DNA of 54,136 bases from an uncultured Mediterranea sp. (GTDB taxonomy: Bacteria > Bacteroidota > Bacteroidia > Bacteroidales > Bacteroidaceae). The notes below the pieces were generated by a model. The model saw only the letters and a program-made list of their open reading frames with translations, did not search any database and was not told the DNA's origin. Of the stretch, positions 35,844-43,909 are shown piece by piece. Position numbers and translations under genes: made by a program. The DNA lies in contig NZ_CABUOL010000020.1 in NCBI RefSeq assembly GCF_902493215.1, positions 1 through 54,136 of the forward strand, in the 5' to 3' direction. Numbering within the stretch: the stretch's first letter is position 1; each line of letters opens with the position of its first letter.

Positions 35844-37853
35844 ATGGAAACACTGAACCTGATTAAAAATGATCCATGGCTGGAGCCATACGCCGAGGCC
35901 ATCAACGGACGCCACCAGCATGCCATAGACAAGGAAGCCGAACTGACCAACAAGGGGAAAAAGACGCTTGCTGACTTTGCTTCGGGCTACCTCTACTTCG
36001 GCCTGCACCGCACAGACACGGGTTGGGTATTCCGCGAATGGGCACCCAACGCCACCCAAATCTTCCTGACCGGAACCTTCAACGGATGGAAGGAAGAAAA
36101 GAAGTTCAGCCTGAAGCGCAAAAGCAACGGCAACTGGGAACTGAAACTTCCGGCCGACACGCTGAAGCACGGAGACCTCTACAAGCTGAAGGTGTACTGG
36201 GAAGGCGGATGCGGCGAACGTATACCGGCATGGGCCACCCGCGTGGTGCAGGACGATGAGACCAAAATCTTCAGTGCACAGGTGTGGGACCCTGCCAAAC
36301 CTTATAAGATGAAGAAGCGTGCCTTCAAGCCTGCCACCGACCCGCTGCTGATCTATGAATGCCACATCGGCATGAGCCAGCAGGAAGAAAAGGTGGGAAG
36401 CTACCGGGAGTTCCAGGAGAAGGTACTGCCGCGCATCGCAGCCGACGGATACAACTGCATCCAGATTATGGCCATCCAGGAACATCCTTATTACGGCAGT
36501 TTCGGCTACCACGTATCGAGTTTCTTTGCCGCCTCGTCGCGCTTCGGTACGCCCGACGAACTGAAGGAACTGATTGACACGGCCCACAGCATGGGGCTGG
36601 CTGTCATCATGGACATTGTCCACTCGCACGCCGTGAAGAACGAGGTGGAGGGTCTGGGCAACTTTGCCGGCGACCCCAACCAGTATTTCTATCCGGGCGA
36701 CCGCCACGAGCATCCGGCATGGGATTCGCTCTGCTTCGACTACGGAAAGAATGAGGTGCTGCACTTCCTGCTGTCCAACTGCAAATACTGGATGGAGGAA
36801 TACCACTTCGACGGTTTCCGCTTCGACGGCGTAACTTCCATGCTCTACTACAGCCACGGACTGGGAGAGGCGTTCTGCAACTACGGCGACTACTTCAACG
36901 GTCATCAGGACGACAATGCCATCTGCTACCTGACGCTGGCCAACCGCCTGATTCATCAGGTTAATCCAAAAGCCATCACCATTGCCGAGGAAGTGTCGGG
37001 CATGCCCGGACTGGCCGCGAAATACGAAGACGGCGGATACGGATTCGACTACCGCATGGCCATGAACATCCCCGACTATTGGATCAAGACCATCAAGGAA
37101 AAGATTGACGAGGACTGGAAACCTTCGAGCATGTTCTGGGAAGTGACCAACCGCCGCTCCGACGAGAAGACCATCTCATACGCCGAAAGTCACGACCAGG
37201 CTCTGGTGGGCGACAAAACCATCATCTTCCGCCTGATAGACGCAGACATGTACTGGCACATGCAGAAGGGTGACGAAAACTACGTCGTGAAGCGTGGTAT
37301 TGCCCTGCACAAGATGATACGCCTGCTGACGGCCACCACCATCAACGGCGGCTATCTGAACTTCATGGGCAACGAGTTCGGACACCCCGAATGGATTGAC
37401 TTCCCCCGCGAAGGCAACGGATGGTCGTGCAAGTATGCCCGCCGCCAGTGGAACCTCGTGGACAACAAGAACCTGGCTTACCACTATCTGGGCGATTTTG
37501 ATACCGCCATGTTGCAGGTCATCAAGAGCATCAAGAATTTCCAGGCTACGCCCGTACAGGAAATCTGGCACAATGACGGCGATCAGGTATTGGCCTACAT
37601 GCGCAAGGATCTGGTGTTTGTCTTCAACTTCAACCCGAAGCAATCGTTTACCGACTACGGTTTCCTGGTGCCTGCCGGCTGCTACGAAGTGATTCTGAAC
37701 ACGGACAACCCAATCTACGGCGGAAACGGATTCAATGACGACACGGTGAAACACTTCACCCTGCCCGACCCACTCTACAAAAAAGAGAAGAAGGAGTGGA
37801 TGAAGCTGTATCTCCCCGCCCGCACGGCCATGGTGCTCAAACGGAAGAAATAA
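35844..37853 (+). CDS. glgB: 1,4-alpha-glucan branching enzyme
   Basis: A 669-residue GH13 branching enzyme that makes alpha-1,6 branches in glycogen. An N-terminal CBM48-type beta domain (about 40-140: FREWAPNATQIFLTGTFNGW) precedes the barrel. The nucleophile is Asp328 in DGFRFDGVTSM, the acid/base is in TIAEEVSGMPG near residue 382, and HDQALVGDK holds the third conserved region. The C-terminal all-beta domain ends in ARTAMVLKRKK. It resembles eukaryote-type and Bacteroidetes GlgB of similar length. A terminator follows immediately. Confidence 0.95.
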   Translation: METLNLIKNDPWLEPYAEAINGRHQHAIDKEAELTNKGKKTLADFASGYLYFGLHRTDTGWVFREWAPNATQIFLTGTFNGWKEEKKFSLKRKSNGNWELKLPADTLKHGDLYKLKVYWEGGCGERIPAWATRVVQDDETKIFSAQVWDPAKPYKMKKRAFKPATDPLLIYECHIGMSQQEEKVGSYREFQEKVLPRIAADGYNCIQIMAIQEHPYYGSFGYHVSSFFAASSRFGTPDELKELIDTAHSMGLAVIMDIVHSHAVKNEVEGLGNFAGDPNQYFYPGDRHEHPAWDSLCFDYGKNEVLHFLLSNCKYWMEEYHFDGFRFDGVTSMLYYSHGLGEAFCNYGDYFNGHQDDNAICYLTLANRLIHQVNPKAITIAEEVSGMPGLAAKYEDGGYGFDYRMAMNIPDYWIKTIKEKIDEDWKPSSMFWEVTNRRSDEKTISYAESHDQALVGDKTIIFRLIDADMYWHMQKGDENYVVKRGIALHKMIRLLTATTINGGYLNFMGNEFGHPEWIDFPREGNGWSCKYARRQWNLVDNKNLAYHYLGDFDTAMLQVIKSIKNFQATPVQEIWHNDGDQVLAYMRKDLVFVFNFNPKQSFTDYGFLVPAGCYEVILNTDNPIYGGNGFNDDTVKHFTLPDPLYKKEKKEWMKLYLPARTAMVLKRKK

Positions 37854-37865
37854 ACGGAACTATAC

Positions 37866-37920
37866 AGACAAAAAACGAGGGTGCACTTCAACTGTGGGTG
37901 CACCCTCGTTTTTTTGTCTG
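37866..37920. terminator. Bidirectional terminator between glgB and the TPR gene
   Basis: A near-perfect 22-bp stem: CAGACAAAAAACGAGGGTGC... on the left and its inverse on the right, around a 10-nt loop. The A/T ends provide T runs on both strands, suiting the two convergent genes. Confidence 0.9.
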
Positions 37921-37968
37921 TAGACATTGTGCCGGCCAAACATCGGCACAAGTTCCGTATCGTCAGGA

Positions 37969-38682
37969 TTATTCAGCCTGCAGCTGGATATCGATCTGCT
38001 TCAACATCGTGTTTACATTGTCCAGCATGGATTTCTGCTTCGGATTGGTCAACAGTTTGGAAACTGACTCCAGATAACCCTTGGCTTCCGTATAGATGGT
38101 CTTGGCCTTTGCTCTGTCTGTAGCCAAAGTCTTGCTGGCATCGTTATACTTCAATACACCCAGGCTGAACAGGGCATTGGTATTGTTTTCCTGAACATTC
38201 AGCACTTCCTTGAAAGCTTCTTCGGCAGCAGCCGTCTTACCGGCTTTCTGGGCAATGATACCTGTATTCAGGTAATGAGTAACATACATTTTGGTCAGCG
38301 ACTTGTCGCCCGGAACTTCTTTCAGACCTTCCTTGATGGTAGCAAGGTATTCATCGGTCTTCTTCAGATCCTTCAGGGCACCGGCCTTGCCGATGTATGC
38401 GTTTACCAGATTATATTTCTTCTGAACGGCGATATCAAAATACTTGAGGGCGTCAGCGGGTTTCTTGATTTTGTCGGCGCAAAGACCACAGTTGAAAGCG
38501 ATTACAGAATCCTGATTATTGGTCTGGTTCAGATAAGAGCTGAAATTGTTGTAGGCAGACTGATAATCTTTGGCTTCCAAGGCTGCGATGCCGTCGTTTC
38601 TCAGTTTTGCAAGGTCTGCTTCCTGAGCGAAAAATGTTGTAGCTGCACAACAGAGTGCAAGAGATAAGATTAATTTTTTCAT
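37969..38682 (-). CDS. Tetratricopeptide repeat protein, exported
   Basis: A 237-residue protein with a signal peptide (LILSLALCCAATTFFAQ) and TPR-like helix pairs through the rest (for example IAALEAKDYQSAYNNFSSYL, KPADALKYFDIAVQKKYNLV, GKTAAAEEAFKEVLNVQENN). It is likely periplasmic and acts as a protein-interaction scaffold; no partner can be named from context. Its promoter lies at 38713-38720, so it is a single-gene unit facing glgB. Confidence 0.88.
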   Translation of the reverse strand: MKKLILSLALCCAATTFFAQEADLAKLRNDGIAALEAKDYQSAYNNFSSYLNQTNNQDSVIAFNCGLCADKIKKPADALKYFDIAVQKKYNLVNAYIGKAGALKDLKKTDEYLATIKEGLKEVPGDKSLTKMYVTHYLNTGIIAQKAGKTAAAEEAFKEVLNVQENNTNALFSLGVLKYNDASKTLATDRAKAKTIYTEAKGYLESVSKLLTNPKQKSMLDNVNTMLKQIDIQLQAE

Positions 38683-38712
38683 ATTGCTTTAATGGTTTTA
38701 AAAATATAACTC

Positions 38713-38720
38713 CAAAAGTA
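38713..38720 (-). promoter_or_regulatory. Promoter -7 box of the TPR gene
   Basis: TACTTTTG on the minus strand is an exact TAnnTTTG, with CTTG about 20 bp upstream in the -33 position. Confidence 0.5.
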
Positions 38721-38812
38721 ACAGCCTGAACTATAAGAAGCAAGTTTCTTTCACTTTTTTTGAGCATTGCCCCGAAAAAGTAACAAGTATTAGCTTTTCT
38801 TCAAGCTTCCGT

Positions 38813-39619
38813 TTACACCGGCAGGGAGCGCAGTTCCCAAAAAGCGACGGCCGAAGCAGCCGCCACGTTCAGCGAATCGACTCCGTGGGCCATGGGGATG
38901 CGTACCACATAATCGGCTCCGGCAATGGTTTCGCGGGGCAGGCCGTCGCCCTCGGTCCCCATCACCAGTGCCAGCCGGGGCTCTTCCTTCAGTATCGGGG
39001 CGTCCAGCGGTATGGAACGGTCGGTCAGTGCCATGGCGGCGGTACGGAAACCCAGTTCGTGCAGGCAAGTGAGCGGCTGCTCCACCCACGTCCACGGCAC
39101 GAGGAAGACCGAACCCATCGACACGCGCACGGCACGGCGGTTCAGCGGGTCGCACGAGTCGGTGGTGAGCAGCACGGCATCAATGCCCAATGCGGCGGCC
39201 GAACGGAAGATGGCACCGATGTTGGTCGCGTCGACCACACCGTGGATGACCACTACTCGGCGGGCCTCCCGGCAAACTTTCTCCACCGCAGATGGAACGG
39301 GGCGGCGCATGGCACAAAGCACGCCGCGCGTCAGGGTATATCCCGTAAGACGGGCCAGCAAATCGCGTTCGCCCGTATAGACAGGAATATCACCTACGCG
39401 CGCAAGGATGTCGGCCGCATCGCCCGTCAGATGCCGGCGTTCGCACAGCAGAGCCACAGGTACATAGCCGGCATCGAGGGCCACACGGATGACCTTCGGA
39501 CTCTCGGCAATGAAGATGCCCCGCTGCGGGTCGAGGCGGTTGCGCAGTTGCGCTTCGGTCAGGGTACTGAACACCTCCACTCCGGGATGGTCCAGCGACT
39601 GGATTTCTATGACTGGCAT
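38813..39619 (-). CDS. TrmH/SpoU-family RNA 2'-O-methyltransferase
   Basis: A 268-residue SPOUT-class methyltransferase. The N-terminal part is a substrate-binding domain (RNRLDPQRGIFIAESPKVIRV); the C-terminal part has the three trefoil-knot motifs: VDATNIGAIFRSAAALGIDA, LVMGTEGDGLPRET and IPMAHGVDSLNVAAASAVAF. These methylate ribose in tRNA or 23S rRNA using S-adenosylmethionine; the exact target is unknown. The gene begins 4 bp after the alcohol dehydrogenase stop, so the two share a transcript although their functions look unrelated. Confidence 0.92.
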   Translation of the reverse strand: MPVIEIQSLDHPGVEVFSTLTEAQLRNRLDPQRGIFIAESPKVIRVALDAGYVPVALLCERRHLTGDAADILARVGDIPVYTGERDLLARLTGYTLTRGVLCAMRRPVPSAVEKVCREARRVVVIHGVVDATNIGAIFRSAAALGIDAVLLTTDSCDPLNRRAVRVSMGSVFLVPWTWVEQPLTCLHELGFRTAAMALTDRSIPLDAPILKEEPRLALVMGTEGDGLPRETIAGADYVVRIPMAHGVDSLNVAAASAVAFWELRSLPV

Positions 39620-39623
39620 GGGC

Positions 39624-40667
39624 TTACTGCTGTTTTCCGGTGATGGCTACTTTGATCACTCCGTCCAGGCGGTTCTCGAAGATGCGGTAGGCTTCCTCAA
39701 TGCGGTCGAGGGGGAAGCGGTGGGTGATGAGCGGCGTGGTGTCTATCTGCCCTTCGGCTATCAGGCGGAGAATCTCCGCACAGTCGCATCCGTCCACTCC
39801 GCCGGTTTTGAAGGTCAGGTTCTTGCCATACATGTCGGGCAGAGGCAGCACCTGCGGCCGGTCGTACAGGGCCACGACGGTAACTACCGCATTGGGACGG
39901 GCACACTCCCAGGCCAGGCGGAACGTGTCGTCGGCTCCGGCCACTTCGAGCACCACGTCGGCTCCGCCGTGCGCACTATGTTCGAGCACCTGCTCCCGGC
40001 ACGCGTCGGGCGACACAACGAGCACGTCGGGATAATGTTCGCGCACGAAGCGGGCGCGTTCTTCCGACTTCTCGCAGACGATGACCCGCCGCGGCCGTTT
40101 CAACAATACGCACAGCAAGGTACAGATACCCGTGGGTCCCGCTCCGATGATAAGTACCGTGTCGTCCGGCCGGATGTCCGAGATGCGGGCGGCCCAGAAG
40201 CCGGTGGCCAGGATGTCGCCCACGAAGAGGGCCTGCTCGTCGCTGACGCCGTCGGGGATGCGGTTCAGTCCCTGGTCGGCATGGGGCACACGCACGTACT
40301 CGGCCTGCCCGCCGTCGATGCGGCAGCCCAGTGCCCAGCCTCCGTCGGGGTCTTCGCAATTGTTCACATAGCCGTGACGGCAGAAGAAGCACTCACCACA
40401 GAAGGTTTCTACGTTCACCGTCACCCGGTCGCCGGGCTTTACGGAGGTGACGCCCTCGCCCACCTGTTCGACAACGCCCACCATCTCGTGGCCGACGGTA
40501 ATGCCGGGCACGGCACGGGGCACGCTGCCGTGTTTGATGTGCAGGTCGCTCGTACAGATGCTGCCCAGCGTGACGCGCACCAGGGCGTCATGCGGGTCTT
40601 TCAGTTGGGGCACGGGCTTCTCCTGCAATTCGAAGTGCCCGTGCTCCACATAGGTATATGCCAACAT
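39624..40667 (-). CDS. Zinc-dependent medium-chain alcohol dehydrogenase
   Basis: A 347-residue cytoplasmic MDR-family dehydrogenase. The catalytic zinc site is in GSICTSDLHIKHG and GHEMVGVVE; the structural zinc lobe has the four cysteines of CGECFFCRHGYVNNC (about residues 92-106). The nucleotide-binding motif is IIGAGPTGICTL near residue 170. It resembles bacterial secondary or polyol dehydrogenases; the substrate cannot be told. First gene of a two-gene minus-strand unit with the RNA methyltransferase. Confidence 0.9.
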   Translation of the reverse strand: MLAYTYVEHGHFELQEKPVPQLKDPHDALVRVTLGSICTSDLHIKHGSVPRAVPGITVGHEMVGVVEQVGEGVTSVKPGDRVTVNVETFCGECFFCRHGYVNNCEDPDGGWALGCRIDGGQAEYVRVPHADQGLNRIPDGVSDEQALFVGDILATGFWAARISDIRPDDTVLIIGAGPTGICTLLCVLLKRPRRVIVCEKSEERARFVREHYPDVLVVSPDACREQVLEHSAHGGADVVLEVAGADDTFRLAWECARPNAVVTVVALYDRPQVLPLPDMYGKNLTFKTGGVDGCDCAEILRLIAEGQIDTTPLITHRFPLDRIEEAYRIFENRLDGVIKVAITGKQQ

Positions 40668-40718
40668 ATTCTTTCTTTATTTAAATGGTTCGATGGTACA
40701 AAGCTATGGAATTTTACG

Positions 40719-40870
40719 TTCAGACAAAAGAACAGAAGCACAAAAATAATTATGCATGAAGGTTTAGACAGAAGAACAAAAGTACATAATTATTTATGGA
40801 GGATATAATATTCTTCTGTTCTTTTGTTCTTCTATCTGAAATTTACGTTCTTTTATTCTTCTGTCTGAAA
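40719..40870. repeat. Four copies of the GAAGAACAAAAGAAC repeat, two in each orientation
   Basis: Forward copies lie near 40719-40740 (TTCAGACAAAAGAACAGAAG) and 40763-40782 (TTTAGACAGAAGAACAAAAG). Inverted copies lie near 40811-40841 (TTCTTCTGTTCTTTTGTTCT, then TCTATCTGAAA) and 40846-40870 (GTTCTTTTATTCTTCTGTCT, then GAAA). The inner pair can form a stem. The same element forms the inverted repeat at 34032-34112. The last copy touches the promoter of the AlaX-like gene. Confidence 0.6.
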
Positions 40871-40878
40871 GAATATTG

Positions 40879-40886
40879 TACTTTTG
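40879..40886 (+). promoter_or_regulatory. Promoter -7 box of the AlaX-like gene
   Basis: TACTTTTG is an exact TAnnTTTG. The start near 40893 lies downstream of the ORF's upstream limit, so the ATG at 40909 is the real start. Confidence 0.5.
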
Positions 40887-40908
40887 GCACCGAATAAATC
40901 AGTTAAAT

Positions 40909-41385
40909 ATGGAACAACAACCCCAACTCAACGAGCACAACAAGCAGGAATACCCGCCCATGCACACCTGCGAACACATCATCAACCAAACCATGATACG
41001 CCTCTTCGGGTGCGGAAGGTCGGTATCAGCCCACATCGAACGGAAGAAGAGCAAGCTGGACTACCGCCTGGAGCAGCAGCCGACGGAAGAAGACGTGAAG
41101 CGGCTGGAGGATGCCGTGAACGAAGTCATCGGCCGGCATCTGGATGTCACTACGGAATTCATCACGCAGGAGGAGGCCCGCGGCCGCTTCGACCTGCAAC
41201 GTCTGCCCGACGACGCCTCGCAGACGGTGCGCATCGTCAAGGTAGGCGACTACGACGAATGCCTCTGCATCGGCACGCACGTGGCCAACACGGCAGAAAT
41301 CGGAACCTTCCGCATCATCAGCCACGACTGGGACGAAGCGGAGAAGCGCTGGCGCATCCGCTTCAAGCTCGTCAGTCCGGCATAA
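40909..41385 (+). CDS. AlaX-like tRNA-editing domain protein
   Basis: A 158-residue free-standing protein resembling the second additional domain (tRNA_SAD) of alanyl- and threonyl-tRNA synthetases. Such proteins hydrolyse mischarged tRNA, for example Ser-tRNA(Ala), in trans. The zinc-binding signature is present: His19 and His23 in HTCEH, and Cys120 and His124 in CIGTH, with Cys118 just before. It lacks the N-terminal beta-barrel of long AlaX forms. It is convergent with the efflux operon, with the palindrome array between. Confidence 0.8.
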   Translation: MEQQPQLNEHNKQEYPPMHTCEHIINQTMIRLFGCGRSVSAHIERKKSKLDYRLEQQPTEEDVKRLEDAVNEVIGRHLDVTTEFITQEEARGRFDLQRLPDDASQTVRIVKVGDYDECLCIGTHVANTAEIGTFRIISHDWDEAEKRWRIRFKLVSPA

Positions 41386-41402
41386 ATTCGTATGGATGTA
41401 CC

Positions 41403-41556
41403 CGTTCCCTCAGAGGGGAACGCGTATCCTATAGGAGGAAACGGCCGTTACCATTGAAGGGAACGGTCGTTACCATTCAAAGGGAACGCCTGTTTCCTTT
41501 AAAGGGAACGAGCGTTTCCTTGTACAGGAAACGGGCGTTTCCACATAGAGGAAACG
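41403..41556. repeat. Array of seven short palindromes at 20-23-bp spacing
   Basis: Seven units start at 41403, 41423, 41446, 41468, 41491, 41513 and 41536. Each has CGTTTCC or CGTTCCC, a 6-7-bp variable centre, and GGAAACG or GGGAACG. Units 1, 6 and 7 are perfect dyads; unit 1 uses CCC/GGG and units 6-7 use TCC/GGA, so the arms change together. The centres differ in every unit. There is no T run, so it is not an ordinary terminator, although it lies between two convergent genes. Confidence 0.8.
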
Positions 41557-41612
41557 GATATCATCCCCAGAAACCAGACCTTTCGTGCCCGTTTCTCTCT
41601 GCAAACAGGCAC

Positions 41613-42728
41613 TCAACCGCTCTTGCGGTAACTCTTCACCGCCCACAGATTGAAGCCTGCGGCAAAGAGCAGAAGCATGCCCAGCTGCGGAAGCAGGTCG
41701 GCCACACCGCCTCCACGAAGGTAGACGGTACGCATCACCTCCACGAAGTAACGCAACGGATTGGCGTAAGTCAGGGACTGCGCCCAGCGGGGCATGCTGT
41801 GGATGGGGGTGAACAGACCGCTCATCAGTACCAGAATCAGCATGAAGAAGAACATGACAAACATGGCCTGCTGGAGCGTGGACGAATAATTGGACACCAC
41901 CAGCCCGAAGCCCGACACAAGCAACAGGAAGATGATTGCAAAGAAATAGAGCGTCCCGAAATGGCCCACAGGCAGAATGCCGTAGAGCAGCCACGCCAGC
42001 ACGAAGGCAATGGTGAGCACCACCAGTCCCGTCAGCCAGTAGGGTATCAGCTTGGCACAGATGAAGGTGAACTTGCGCACAGGCGTCACGTTAATCTGCT
42101 CGATGGTGCCCGCCTCCTTCTCGCCCACCACGTTCAAGGCCGGAAGGGCACCGCAGATAAGGGTAAGCAGCATCACCATCAGAGCCGGAACCATGAAGAG
42201 CTTGTAGTTGAGCCGCGGATTGTAGAGGTTCAGCGTCCGCACCGACACTTGCGGCAACCTGAAAGCGGGCGCCATGGAACGCCCTTCGGTAGCGGACAGG
42301 CTGCGGGCGTAATCCGAGATGATGGACGACAGATAGGAACTGCCCATACCGCCCTTCGTGCCGTTCACCGCATTGGCAGCCACCAGTACACGGGGCGCTC
42401 CGCCACGCATCCAGTCCTTCTCGAAATCGCGCGGAATCTCCAGCACAATGTCGGCCGAACCCGCCTCCACATGCCGCAGGGCCTCATCGTAAGTCGCAGG
42501 AAAGGCCGACACACGGAAGTAGTCCGATGCCGCCACCTTCTCCACCAGCCGCCGCGACAGGGGGCTGTGGTCGCCGTCTACAATGTCCAGCCGGATGTTC
42601 CTGATTTCCAGACTGGCCGCCCATGGCATCAGAATCATAATCATGCAGGGGAACAGCAGGATGAGCTTCGGGATGAACGGATTCCTGAAGAGCTGCTTGA
42701 ATTCTTTTTCTATCAGATACTTTATCAT
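41613..42728 (-). CDS. ABC-2 type permease (YbhR/YbhS-like), second
   Basis: A 371-residue inner-membrane permease: one N-terminal helix after FKQLFRNPFIPKLILLFP, a periplasmic domain of about 130 residues, and five C-terminal helices with the ABC-2 signature region KEAGTIEQINVTPVRKFTFI. It is the partner of the permease 7 bp upstream; together they form the membrane part of an ABC exporter. Its operon includes the fused ATPase, HlyD-type adaptor and TolC-type protein, so export across both membranes is likely. Substrate unknown; drugs, bile-related compounds or organics are candidates. Confidence 0.92.
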   Translation of the reverse strand: MIKYLIEKEFKQLFRNPFIPKLILLFPCMIMILMPWAASLEIRNIRLDIVDGDHSPLSRRLVEKVAASDYFRVSAFPATYDEALRHVEAGSADIVLEIPRDFEKDWMRGGAPRVLVAANAVNGTKGGMGSSYLSSIISDYARSLSATEGRSMAPAFRLPQVSVRTLNLYNPRLNYKLFMVPALMVMLLTLICGALPALNVVGEKEAGTIEQINVTPVRKFTFICAKLIPYWLTGLVVLTIAFVLAWLLYGILPVGHFGTLYFFAIIFLLLVSGFGLVVSNYSSTLQQAMFVMFFFMLILVLMSGLFTPIHSMPRWAQSLTYANPLRYFVEVMRTVYLRGGGVADLLPQLGMLLLFAAGFNLWAVKSYRKSG

Positions 42729-42735
42729 ACGACTT

Positions 42736-43839
42736 TCATTCTAACCGGTTCTTGAACTTTTTGAGGCTGACCGTGACCAGCACCACCGCCATACCCAGCA
42801 GCACGCCCACCTCGGTGAGCACATTCACCACATCGACGCCCTGTATCATCAGCTTGCGCACGGCCTGGATGTACCACCGCGCCGGAATGGCCGCCGAAAT
42901 GCCCTGAAGCACCCAAGGCATGCTCTCCACCGGGAAAATCATGCCGGACAGCAGCATGGTGGGCATCATCAGTACCAGTCCCGAAGCCAGCATGGCCGCC
43001 ACCTGCGTCTGCGTCAGGGTAGAGATGAGCAGCCCCAGCGAGAGCGACACGAAGATGAAGACCAGCGACACGGCCACCAGCCACGGCAGACTGCCCGCCA
43101 CAGGCACATGGAGCACGTAGACCGACAGCAGCAGGATGGTCGTCAGGTTGACGAACGACAGCACGAAGTAGGGCACGGCCTTGGACAGGATGATGAAGAT
43201 GGGCCGCACGGGCGAGACGAGCAACACCTCCATTGTGCCCATCTCCTTCTCGCGGACGATGGAGACGGACGTCATCATGGCACAAATCAGCATCAGGATG
43301 AGCCCCATGACACCGGGCACGAAGTTGTAGACACTCTTCATCTGCGGATTGTAGAGCAGCTTCACTTCGGGCTGCAGCAAAGGGACGTTCACTCCGGCAG
43401 GCAGCAATTCGCGGGTCGCAGCGGTGATGATGCCCGTGGCATAGCTGGTCTGCATGGTGGCCGTGTTGGGGTCGGTAGCGTCGGTCACCAGCTGCACGGC
43501 GGCGTCGCCCGTATAGAGCCCGTCCGCAAAGCCCGGACTAAACACCACAACCATATCCACCTGCGAGCGGCGGAAGGCCTCATCCATCTCCTGCGGTGTG
43601 TGGAAGCGGGCCGTCAGCGTGAAATACTCCGAAGCGTCCAGCCGCTCGACGATGCGGCGCGTCAGTACGTCGTCCGAAGGGTCGAGCACGGCCATGCGCA
43701 CGTTCTGCACCTCGGTGGTGATGGCAAAGCCGAACAGGATAATCTGCACCACAGGCATCACGAGCAGGATGAGCATCGTCCTGCGGTCGCGGAAGATGTG
43801 GCGGAATTCCTTGCCGGCAAATATGAGAAACTGTTTCAT
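42736..43839 (-). CDS. ABC-2 type permease (YbhR/YbhS-like), first
   Basis: A 367-residue permease with the same plan as its neighbour: first helix in RRTMLILLVMPVVQIILFGF, a periplasmic domain, then C-terminal helices with VREKEMGTMEVLLVSPVRPI. It is closely related to the next gene, consistent with an ancient duplication, and probably makes a heterodimer. Gap of 70 bp to the ATPase gene and 7 bp to the second permease. Confidence 0.92.
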   Translation of the reverse strand: MKQFLIFAGKEFRHIFRDRRTMLILLVMPVVQIILFGFAITTEVQNVRMAVLDPSDDVLTRRIVERLDASEYFTLTARFHTPQEMDEAFRRSQVDMVVVFSPGFADGLYTGDAAVQLVTDATDPNTATMQTSYATGIITAATRELLPAGVNVPLLQPEVKLLYNPQMKSVYNFVPGVMGLILMLICAMMTSVSIVREKEMGTMEVLLVSPVRPIFIILSKAVPYFVLSFVNLTTILLLSVYVLHVPVAGSLPWLVAVSLVFIFVSLSLGLLISTLTQTQVAAMLASGLVLMMPTMLLSGMIFPVESMPWVLQGISAAIPARWYIQAVRKLMIQGVDVVNVLTEVGVLLGMAVVLVTVSLKKFKNRLE

Positions 43840-43909
43840 TTCAATCAGGAGTTAAAGTAGTTAGAGGGAGTTAAGGGGGAGTTAGAGGCCGATAGTCGTA
43901 TGCATCGTT

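Noticed and set aside
35835..36956. A 373-codon minus-strand frame over glgB
   Set aside because: Antisense shadow of a clear branching enzyme gene; no domain or start signal.
41403..41556. CRISPR array
   Set aside because: The units are 20-23 bp in total with 6-7-bp centres, far below CRISPR repeat and spacer lengths, and no cas gene is present.
40884..42755. A 623-codon + strand open frame covering the AlaX-like gene and the permease
   Set aside because: It is the antisense shadow of the permease at 41613 and reads through the palindrome array; its product is His/Arg/Gln-rich low-complexity sequence with no family motif.
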